A DNA stretch of 64,000 nt, from positions 1 through 64,000 of the IMG/VR virus record IMGVR_UViG_3300046780_000427. One strand, written 5' to 3'. The stretch is from a virus. Position numbers and translations under genes: made by a program. A model generated the notes under the pieces. That model ran no database searches, had not been told where the DNA came from, and saw only the letters and a program-made list of their open reading frames with translations. Positions within the stretch are counted from its first letter, which is position 1. Every line of letters begins with the position of its first letter. Positions 16,405 to 24,800 of this stretch are shown here, piece after piece.

Positions 16405-19400
16405 GTGACGTTCGCCCGCGTGATCTATGACGTGGTAGCCCGTGACGGGGCTTCCCGGACGTTCCGTCACATGGGTGATGAGGCCGGTTACGCCGAGGGG
16501 AGGGTGGCCCGGTTCGGGCGGGCGTTCGCCGCGGTCGGCATCGGCATCGGGATCGCCGGGGTGGCGATCGCCGCCGAGGCGGTCCGGATGGGGACCACGT
16601 TCCAGGCGGAGATGACCCGCATCCAAACCCAGGCCGGCGCGTCCGCGGGTGCGGTGAAGCAGTTGCAGGGTGAGGTCCTGCGCCTGGCGCAGTCCCACGC
16701 GCAGCAAGGCCCCAACGAGCTGGCCATGGCCCTCTACCACCTCAAATCCGTGGGCCTGGACAACGTTCACGCGATGCGGGCCCTGCGGGTCGCCTCAGAC
16801 CTGGCGGCGGTCGGCGGGTCGAACCTGGAGGATACCACCAGTGCCCTCGCCGGCGCGTGGCGGTCCGGGATCAAGGGCGCCCAGTCGTTCGGCAAGACCG
16901 CGGCGACGGTGAACGCGATCATCGGCGCCGGGAACATGCGCATGACCGACTTCATCGCGTCCCTGTCTTCCGGGATCCTCCCGGCAGCCCGCACGTTCCA
17001 CGTCTCCCTGTCGTCGGTGGGGTCTGCGCTGGCACTGATGACTGACGAGGGCATTCCCGCCGAGGTCGCCGCCACGAGGCTGAGGATGACCCTGTCGCTG
17101 ATAGGTGCCCCGTCCGCTAAGGCCGCCGGGGCGCTGTCCACCATCGGCCTGCGCGCGGACGACCTGGCCAAGAAGCTGATGCAACCGGGGCCGTCCGGCG
17201 GCCTCGTCGGTGCGATCGCACTGCTGAAACAACACCTGGACGCCTCCGGGCAGTCCGCGGTCCAGCAGGCGCAGACGATCGCGCACGCCTTCGGCGGCGG
17301 CCGGTCCTCCTCCGCGATCGAGACCCTGCTGAACAACCTCGGCGTGCTGGAGAAGAAGCAGACACAGATCAACAACACCACCGGCAAATACGGGGCCGCG
17401 GTCGTCGCGCAACGCAAAACCGCTGAGGCACAGTTCCACCGGCTCTCCTCCATCATCGAGGCGGCCGGTGTGCGGATCGGGCTGGCCCTGTTGCCGCCGG
17501 TGACCGCGTTCGTGTCGTTCATCGTCAACCGGGCCCTCCCGGCGGTGGGCACGTTCGGGTCCCGGGTCGGGCAGGTGTTCAACGCGATCATCCCGGTGGG
17601 GGCGATCAAACGGGACTGGCAGGACCTGATGCAGTTCCTGGGCCTGGCCAAGCCCAAGCCCGTGCACCTGGTCACCGGGGACCTGCTGCACCTGCCCCGC
17701 CCCGCGCCGCTGTATGCGGGTGACCTCCTGCACGCCAGGCCGTCACCGATGCTGGACCTGATCCACCCGTTGCCGAAGACAGCCGGGGACCAGCTCGTGG
17801 CCCCGCTGAAGGCGGGCATCATCGCGGCCCTGTCCGGATCCGGGTTCGGGATGGCCCTGGGTCATGCCCTGGGGACGGCATTCGGGTGGCTGGGGCAGCA
17901 TTCGGCCGTGTTCATCGGCGGCCTGGTCAACACCCTGGCGCACCTGGACTGGGTGAGCATCGGCAAAGCGGTCGGCGGGAACGCCCTCGGGTTCGCGATC
18001 GGGTTCATCTCCAACCTGGGCGCGGACCTGTTCTCCCCGTCGTTCTGGGAGCACCACTGGTGGGACCTGATCGTGGCGGTCCTGTCCGTGGGGCTGGTGG
18101 GGAAGTTCATCGGCCCCGTGGAGAAGATCATCAGCCATGTGCCGGTGCTGCGACTGTTCTCCCCGTTTCTCAAGGGCATCCAGAAAGTCGGCACCCCAAT
18201 TTTTGACACCGTCTACTCGGCGGTCAAGGGCATCGGGCGGGCGTTTATCAAGGGGTTCGGGGACGTGTTCCCCGGGACGTTCGCCCGGCTGAGCAAATGG
18301 CTGGACCTCCTGCCGACCCGGATCGGGGTGTGGGCCATCCGGATCTACGACCTCGGCCGGCGGGCCCTGGTCGGGCTGGGGAACGGCATCCTCCGCGGCG
18401 CAGAGGGCCTAGGCAAGATCATCGGGACGATTATCAAGCGGCTAATTGACCCGTTCCGGCCTGCCGGCCTGTGGCTGGTCGAGTCCGGGATCAACCTGGT
18501 CAAGGGGCTCCTCGGCGGGATCCGCAGGTACATGGCCGGGATCGCCTCCTGGGTGAAGGGGAACATCGTTAACCCGATCGTCCACTGGGTCACGCATTTC
18601 TTCGGGATCAGCTCACCGTCTAAGGTCATGTTCGGGCTCGGCGGGCACATCATGACCGGGCTGCTGCACGGGATCATGTCCGGCGGCCGGAACCTCGGCG
18701 GGATGGTCCGCAAGGTGTTCGGGTCGATCCCGTCCGCGCTGGGTCACCTGGTCGAGAAGGGGATGGTCTCGATCTCCTCCCTCCCCGGCCGGGCCCTGCG
18801 CGCCCTCGGCGGGCTCGGGTCGGGGCTGCTCGGCGGCATCGCGAACCTGCTCGGTTTCAGCGGCGGGTCCGGGGTGGCGCAGTGGGGCTCCACCGTGGAG
18901 AAGGTCCTGGGGATGCTCGGCCTCCCTAAGTCCTACACGGGGATGTGGCTGCGGCAGATCGCCACAGAATCCGGCGGCAACAGATTCGCCGTCAACTTGA
19001 CCGACTCAAACGCCGCTGCCGGCCACCCGTCCATGGGCGTCCTTCAGACGATCATGTCCACGTTCCTGGCCTACTCCGGGCCGTTCCGGTCCCTGGGCGT
19101 TTTTAACGGATTGGCCGATATTTTCGCTGGGATCAACTATGCCCTCCACAGGTACGGCAGGGCCGGGATGCTCGGCGTCATCGGGCAGGGGCACGGTTAC
19201 TGGCAGGGCGGGCCGATCACCGAGCCGATCACAGGCATCGGGCGCTCCGGGCGGTCCTACAGCTTCGGGGAGAACGGGTTGCAGGAGTGGGTCACCCGCG
19301 GCCGCCCCGGCGGCCGGGGTGTCAATGGCGGGTTGACAGGCGGGCCGCTGATCCACGCGGACCAACTGGTGGTGCAGGACGCGACGGACGCGGAGCTGGT

Positions 19401-19455
19401 GGCCCGCAAGCTGGCCTTCCGGGTCATGGCCGCGAGCATGGGAGGGAACGGGTAG
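16405..19455 (+). CDS. Tape measure protein with transglycosylase domain
   Basis: This 1016-residue protein sets tail length and travels with the DNA at injection. Residues 1-350 form the TP901-type core (GTTFQAEMTRIQTQAGASAG, LYHLKSVGLDNVHAMRALR, ASLSSGILPAARTFHVSLSS). The middle contains several hydrophobic stretches. A soluble lytic transglycosylase-like domain lies at about 825-960: IATESGG with catalytic Glu855, NAAAGHPSMGVLQTIMSTF, and ALHRYGR. This domain probably opens peptidoglycan locally. The start is GTG 16405 with GGAGG upstream. Palindrome S3 lies near the 3-prime end. Confidence 0.93.
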   Translation: MTFARVIYDVVARDGASRTFRHMGDEAGYAEGRVARFGRAFAAVGIGIGIAGVAIAAEAVRMGTTFQAEMTRIQTQAGASAGAVKQLQGEVLRLAQSHAQQGPNELAMALYHLKSVGLDNVHAMRALRVASDLAAVGGSNLEDTTSALAGAWRSGIKGAQSFGKTAATVNAIIGAGNMRMTDFIASLSSGILPAARTFHVSLSSVGSALALMTDEGIPAEVAATRLRMTLSLIGAPSAKAAGALSTIGLRADDLAKKLMQPGPSGGLVGAIALLKQHLDASGQSAVQQAQTIAHAFGGGRSSSAIETLLNNLGVLEKKQTQINNTTGKYGAAVVAQRKTAEAQFHRLSSIIEAAGVRIGLALLPPVTAFVSFIVNRALPAVGTFGSRVGQVFNAIIPVGAIKRDWQDLMQFLGLAKPKPVHLVTGDLLHLPRPAPLYAGDLLHARPSPMLDLIHPLPKTAGDQLVAPLKAGIIAALSGSGFGMALGHALGTAFGWLGQHSAVFIGGLVNTLAHLDWVSIGKAVGGNALGFAIGFISNLGADLFSPSFWEHHWWDLIVAVLSVGLVGKFIGPVEKIISHVPVLRLFSPFLKGIQKVGTPIFDTVYSAVKGIGRAFIKGFGDVFPGTFARLSKWLDLLPTRIGVWAIRIYDLGRRALVGLGNGILRGAEGLGKIIGTIIKRLIDPFRPAGLWLVESGINLVKGLLGGIRRYMAGIASWVKGNIVNPIVHWVTHFFGISSPSKVMFGLGGHIMTGLLHGIMSGGRNLGGMVRKVFGSIPSALGHLVEKGMVSISSLPGRALRALGGLGSGLLGGIANLLGFSGGSGVAQWGSTVEKVLGMLGLPKSYTGMWLRQIATESGGNRFAVNLTDSNAAAGHPSMGVLQTIMSTFLAYSGPFRSLGVFNGLADIFAGINYALHRYGRAGMLGVIGQGHGYWQGGPITEPITGIGRSGRSYSFGENGLQEWVTRGRPGGRGVNGGLTGGPLIHADQLVVQDATDAELVARKLAFRVMAASMGGNG
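19320..19338. promoter_or_regulatory. Palindromic site S3 (TGTCAA-N7-TTGACA)
   Basis: Exact match, spacer TGGCGGG, inside the tape measure gene about 120 bp before its end. No promoter is apparent nearby. Confidence 0.75.
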
Positions 19456-20349
19456 ATGGCCCTCACCGGCATGACCCTGACCGACCCGTCCTCCGGGCTG
19501 ACCGTGGTCATCTACCCGCGGGACGGGGTCTCCTCCGCGGGGATTGACGCGTCTGCGCCGGCGCGGGCGCAGGTGGAGCCGAGGGTGGGTGCCCGCGGCG
19601 GGGTTGATACGACTGCCTTCCTGGATGAGGGCGTGCTGTCCCTGTCGCTGCTGCTGTACCCGGGGCAGTTCACGGCGCAGACCCCGGAGGGGTTCCTTGA
19701 TGAGATCGCCCCGCTCCTGGACCCCAGGCTGCGGCCGGTGCTGACCGTCACCAACGATGCCTGGCCGGGGAAGCGGCAGGTGACCCTCCGGTTCGACTCC
19801 ATCGCCAAACCGTGGACGGACCCGACGCAGTGGCCGGTGCAGGTCAACTGGACCGTGCCGGGGGCGTGCTGGGAGGACGCCCTGGTGACCTCGGCGGTGA
19901 TCAACGCGTTCGCCACCGACCAGACCGGCACCGGCCTGGTCTTTGACGTGCCGGGCCTGGCGGTGACCTCCGCGGGGATCACGTTCCCGCCGACGAACAC
20001 CCCCGCCCCATCGCAGGTGATCAACCCGGGCACCGCGGCTGCGCAGTGGACTGGGCTGCTGTACGGGCCGTGCACCGGCCCGAAGCTGGCGAATGACATC
20101 GCCGGCCTGACCTTGGAGTTCACCGATGCGCTGCAACTGGGGCAGGGGTCCTACCTGGCGCTGGATTCCCAGGCGCAGTCGGCCCTGGTGAACGGCGACC
20201 CGCTCTCGGATGTGACCGGGCTGCTGAACTTCGGTTCCTCCTCCTGGTGGCAGATGAACCCGGGCCTCAACGTGATCCGGTACTACCCGACCGACGCGGA
20301 CGACGGGGCGGTTGCCAGCTTGTCGTTCCGCGGCGCCTACCCGCTCTAG
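19456..20349 (+). CDS. Distal tail protein (Dit-like)
   Basis: This 297-residue protein directly follows the tape measure. An N-terminal beta domain (MTLTDPSSGLTVVIYPRDG, LSLSLLLYPGQFTAQTPEGF) is followed by a galectin-like C-terminal part (LTLEFTDALQLGQGSYLALD, ...VIRYYPTD). The order and size match Dit proteins, which form the hexameric hub between tail tube and tip. It starts at ATG right after the upstream stop. Confidence 0.75.
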   Translation: MALTGMTLTDPSSGLTVVIYPRDGVSSAGIDASAPARAQVEPRVGARGGVDTTAFLDEGVLSLSLLLYPGQFTAQTPEGFLDEIAPLLDPRLRPVLTVTNDAWPGKRQVTLRFDSIAKPWTDPTQWPVQVNWTVPGACWEDALVTSAVINAFATDQTGTGLVFDVPGLAVTSAGITFPPTNTPAPSQVINPGTAAAQWTGLLYGPCTGPKLANDIAGLTLEFTDALQLGQGSYLALDSQAQSALVNGDPLSDVTGLLNFGSSSWWQMNPGLNVIRYYPTDADDGAVASLSFRGAYPL

Positions 20350-20361
20350 GAGGGCCTGGCC

Positions 20362-21327
20362 ATGACGCTGCATGTCCCGGTGTGGTTGCAGCCCGCGGGC
20401 GGCGACTCTGCCATCAACTACTCCGCGCAGGAGGCCCGGCAGTACAACCGGGCGCTGCTGACCAGCTCGACCGGCGTCGGGGGGCAGCAGGGTGTCCTGA
20501 CCTTCTCTAACCTCAACGTCGTCCAACGGGGCGCGGGGGCGAACCTGTCCGTTGATGTGCCGGCCGGGCTGGGGTTCGTTGTCGGGGATGACACCACCAA
20601 CCAGGGCACTTACCAGGTTTGGAACGACGCCACGGTCAACGTGCCGACGCCGAACCCGCCGGGGTCAGGCACCCAGGTTCACCGCCTGGTGTTGCAGGTG
20701 CAGGACAAGCTGAACAACGGTGTCTGGGCCGGCTACCAGGCCGCTTTCACGGTCCTGGCTGACACCGGCAGCGGCACCCCGGCGGAGCCGAACTCCGCGA
20801 TCACCCTCGCGCTGATCTCCATCAGCTCGGTGCAGTCGTCCGTGCAGAACGCGCAGATCACCGACTACCGGCAGCGCGTCGGGCCTATCGGGGTGCTCAA
20901 GTCGTCTGACACCTCGAATGCGGGCACGTCCCTGGCTGATGACCCGCACCTGCAGCTCCTCAACCTCCAGGCCAACACCAAGTACTCCTTCGATGCGCAG
21001 ATCATGTACTCCGGCGGCACCGGCGGCAACGAGTCTGACCTGACGTTCAAGTTCCGCACGGCCGGGATCTCCTACTCCCACCTCAACCGGCTGAACTACA
21101 ACCTGTCCGGGGCGCTGGTGTGGAACACGCAGGCGATCGGGGACACGATCACCAACTGCCAGACGATCGGCACCACTAACCCGGACTCGCCGTTGCTGAT
21201 CGGCGGGGATGTGGAGACCGGCAACGCGCCCTGCTGGGCGATCATGCAATTCGCCCAGACCAACTCCTCCGGGACGTTCACCTGGCTGCGCCAGGGGTCC
21301 CGGATCACGATGCGCCCGATGGGCTAA
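20362..21327 (+). CDS. Minor tail protein (upper baseplate type)
   Basis: This 321-residue protein has AGGAGGG upstream. The N-terminal part (LQPAGGDSAINYSAQEARQY, ...LLTSSTGVGGQQGVLTFSNL) is typical of actinophage minor tail proteins that begin with an Ala/Tyr-rich adaptor. The middle has IALISISS-like strands, and the C-terminal half (NTKYSFDAQIMYSGGTGGNE, ...SGTFTWLRQGSRITM) resembles a receptor-facing beta domain. It is a candidate host-range determinant. Confidence 0.6.
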   Translation: MTLHVPVWLQPAGGDSAINYSAQEARQYNRALLTSSTGVGGQQGVLTFSNLNVVQRGAGANLSVDVPAGLGFVVGDDTTNQGTYQVWNDATVNVPTPNPPGSGTQVHRLVLQVQDKLNNGVWAGYQAAFTVLADTGSGTPAEPNSAITLALISISSVQSSVQNAQITDYRQRVGPIGVLKSSDTSNAGTSLADDPHLQLLNLQANTKYSFDAQIMYSGGTGGNESDLTFKFRTAGISYSHLNRLNYNLSGALVWNTQAIGDTITNCQTIGTTNPDSPLLIGGDVETGNAPCWAIMQFAQTNSSGTFTWLRQGSRITMRPMG

Positions 21328-21338
21328 CAGGAGGACCT

Positions 21339-21806
21339 ATGGCTGAGCACCTGTATGAGGTGGCCGTCACCAAGACCACCGCCGGCGCGGCCGCGGGGCC
21401 GATCGCGACGATCGTCCCGGCGACACCGGGGGCGGGGATCCGGCTTCCGGAGATCCGGGAGATCTGGGTGATCAACAACGGCGGCGGGGTGGAGGAGATC
21501 GCCCTGGGCATCCCCGCCGCCGCTGGCACGGGCGCGGTCACCGGGAAGACCGTCCAGCCGTTGAACACCGCTGACCCGGCAGGGCACACCCAGCTCGCCA
21601 CGTCGTTTGCGACGACGCAGCCGACCGCGCCGGCGAACCCGTTCCGGCAGGAGATGATGCAGGCCGTCGCCGGGTACAAGGTGCCGTGGATCTGGGGGAT
21701 GGCCGCGTTCATCCCGGTGGTCGGGGCCACCGTGTCCCAGATTGTGATCTGGCAGCTCACCGCGGTCAACAACGCCTACGACATTTACATCCAGACCGCC
21801 GAATAG
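21339..21806 (+). CDS. Small tail-tip protein, unknown
   Basis: This 155-residue protein with AGGAGGACC upstream of ATG has a beta-sandwich-like sequence (IREIWVINNGGGVEEIALGI, GATVSQIVIWQLTAVNNAYD). It lies between two minor tail genes. It resembles small fibre or decoration domains, but I do not recognise a family. Confidence 0.5.
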   Translation: MAEHLYEVAVTKTTAGAAAGPIATIVPATPGAGIRLPEIREIWVINNGGGVEEIALGIPAAAGTGAVTGKTVQPLNTADPAGHTQLATSFATTQPTAPANPFRQEMMQAVAGYKVPWIWGMAAFIPVVGATVSQIVIWQLTAVNNAYDIYIQTAE

Positions 21807-21823
21807 CCGTTTAGGGAGCCTGG

Positions 21824-24800
21824 GTGTCGTTCGCGCCGGTCCGCCTTGACGGAGGCGGCTGCGGCAACGTCATGGTCTTGTCCCCGGACAGGTCCAAGCT
21901 GCTTGTCGGTTCCGACACGCAGGGGTATTACCTGACGGCGACGGCGACCCTCGGGAACCACTACACGGTGCAGAACACCGGCATCGGGGTCAAGCCGTTC
22001 TGGCGGCAGTGCGCGGCCCTGTGGTGGTCCACCGTCGAGACGAATGTGATCTACTCCCTCACCGGGGAGAACGGCCTCGCCGGCCGCGGCGGCCTCCTGG
22101 CCGGGGTCTACTCACCGGCCACCGGAAACATCAAATGGGGGATCCGGTCGGCGGTGCCGCAAGGGTGCGGGAACCACCGCACGTCTACCCCGGCGGGGCT
22201 GCCGTCCAACGGGTGGCAGCGCTCGACCGGGCTGCTCCTGTTTCAGAACTCCCTCAACCTGTTCGCCGCGACCTACAACCAGGGGGTGCTGCGCAGCAGC
22301 AACACCGGGGGGACCGGGGTCGCGGGCACTGACGACTTCCCGGTTGCGGTGCAGATGGCCGGGGCAGCACCAGGGACGGGGAACTGGTTCGCCACGTCGA
22401 TCTGCGCGGACCTGACCAACGTCCCCGCCGGGACCACGTTCTATGCCTCGTTCTACGACGTGAACGGCAACCCGGCCGGCCTGTACAAGTGCACCAACGC
22501 GAACGCGGCCACCCCGAACCTCACCGCCGTCTCCATGACGAGCGGTCCCACCCAGGGCATCGAGGAGGTCTTCCAGCTAGGCGACTACCTGTACTGCGCC
22601 GCCGGGAACCAGGGCATCTACAGGTACGGGCCCCTGTCCGGCAGTCCGGCCTGGTCGGCTATCAACGGGGCCTCCGTGCCGACCACGGCAACAAACTGGT
22701 GGTGCACGGTCGCCGGGTACATCGACGGGTCCGGCAACCACGTGTTGCTCGTCGGGGACTCCAACCCGACCGCCGGGGTGCTCGGCAAAACCCTCATGTC
22801 CCTGTCCGGTGCACCAGGCGCGGGCACCGGCTCCATCACCTACACCAGCCTTACCGGGGCGGTGCAAATCGCGAACGTCCCCTCGGGGCCGTCGAGTTCT
22901 TACCCGTGGTGGATCCCGGTGTCCGGGCTGCATGTGTTCCTGGGCGGGGTCGGGTACATCTGCCCGTTTGTAGTGGTGGACGGCACCACCCCCGCGTCCC
23001 CGAATGCGTACTGCGCCGGGTCCGGCGGGTCGTACAGGTCGATTGGGAACCTGACCTCCTGGACGGTGGCCGACTCCGGGATGCCCATGTTCCTGGGCCA
23101 CCCGGTCGCGGTGTCTCCGACGCACGCGGATGAGATCGAGTTCGGCGATTCGGACTGGGGGCTGTTCTTCGACCAGGCCGCCAACGGCGGCGAGGACGCC
23201 ACAACCCTGATCCAGGAGGCCCCGCAGCCTTCGACGCAGGGGTTCTCTGTTGCGTTCTCTGAGGACGGCGGCACTGTTTACGCGGGCAACGGTGCTAAGT
23301 ACACCAACGCCTCAGGGAAGGTGTGGTCTAGGCCGCGGGGCTCCCCGAACGGGTGGGTCTCGATGGCCCTGGAATCCCACACCTCCAACAAGGTCGCCAT
23401 CGGCCTGGCCGCGTTCAACGACACCGGCGGCAACCAGATCGTCTGCGCCTCGGTGTGGGGGTCAGGGCTGTGGCGGTGGAACGGCACGGCCTGGTCCAAC
23501 CGGAACGCTTCCATCGGCGCCTCGGGTGCGACCGGCACGGCGATGCACGTCGTCTACTCCGGCGCCGGCCTGGTGTGGGCGTATGACCGGGGCAACGGGA
23601 TCTGGCGGTCCACCGACTACGGGCTGACGTGGACCAACGTGTGGTCCAAGGTTTCCACTGACAGCCTGTCCGGGACCACTGCCTACAACAGGTCCCTGGG
23701 CGGCACCGGCCGCCTGTGGGTGTCCACCGGCGGGCACCTGTACAAGCTCGGCGGCGCGGACTCCGGGACGGTGGCAGGCGGGTCGGTCACCGGCTCCGGC
23801 GCGTCCGTGTTCTGCCCCGGGTCCGGGGTGCCTGGCCCGGTGGCCTACGACCATGCCGGGGGGATCATCCTCGCCACGCAGGACCAGGGCAACGGGTCCG
23901 GGTTGTGGCGGTCGGTGGATGACGGGGTGACGTGGCAGGACATCACCGGCGGCGACGGGTCGTTCGCGAGGGCGAACGCCAACCCCGAATACATGACTGT
24001 CTCGCCGGTCAACGGGCGCGTCTACGTGTCCGGGTCCAACGTGGTTGTCCAGGGCCTCCCCGGCGGTGGTGGCGGGCCGCCGCCGGGGACCTCGCTGCCG
24101 TTCACGTTCGTGCAGACCTCCGCGAACAACGCGGCCGCGTCGGGGGTGCTGGCCCTGTGGTTCGGGGAGACCTCCGGCGGGCCGGGCCCGGGCGGCCTCG
24201 GGCTGCCCTCCCAGGTCGGGTCCCTGCTCGTAGCCAGGTTGCAGAACAACGACGGCACGGCGACGATCACCGCGCCGCCTGGGTGGGTGCTGGTCGCGGA
24301 CCACCCGGCGCAGGCCACCACCGGCACCGCCCGCGCGCTGACGTATGCCTACCTCAATAACCCTGGCGGGCTCGGTTCGGCGGTGACCGCGCCGACCATC
24401 CTCCCGGCCGGGCTGCGCCGGAACCCGCCAGGCAGCGCCGCTGGAGCGTACGCCGCGGCGCTGGCAGTCACAGGCGGGCCGTCCGGTCTCGGGCGCCCGG
24501 CCGCCCCGGTGCCCGCGGGGGGCCCGCTTGTGATCCTGCATGGTGCGAACTCCCAGCCCGGGTCGGGCACCCCGGCGCCGGTGACGGGGGCGGTGGTGTT
24601 CACCAGCTCCAACACTGCCGCGCCGTTCAAGGGCCGCCTGGTGGAGTACTCGACCCCGGCGGGGTCGGTGCAGGCCGTGGACGCCGTGGGTGTTGCGGGG
24701 GCGCAGGCTGCGGCCACGTCGCTGCCGGTCACCGCGTCGGCGGCGAACACGTTCACCGGCGGCCTGGCCGTGGCCAACTTCGCCTCCGGGTGGTCGGTCA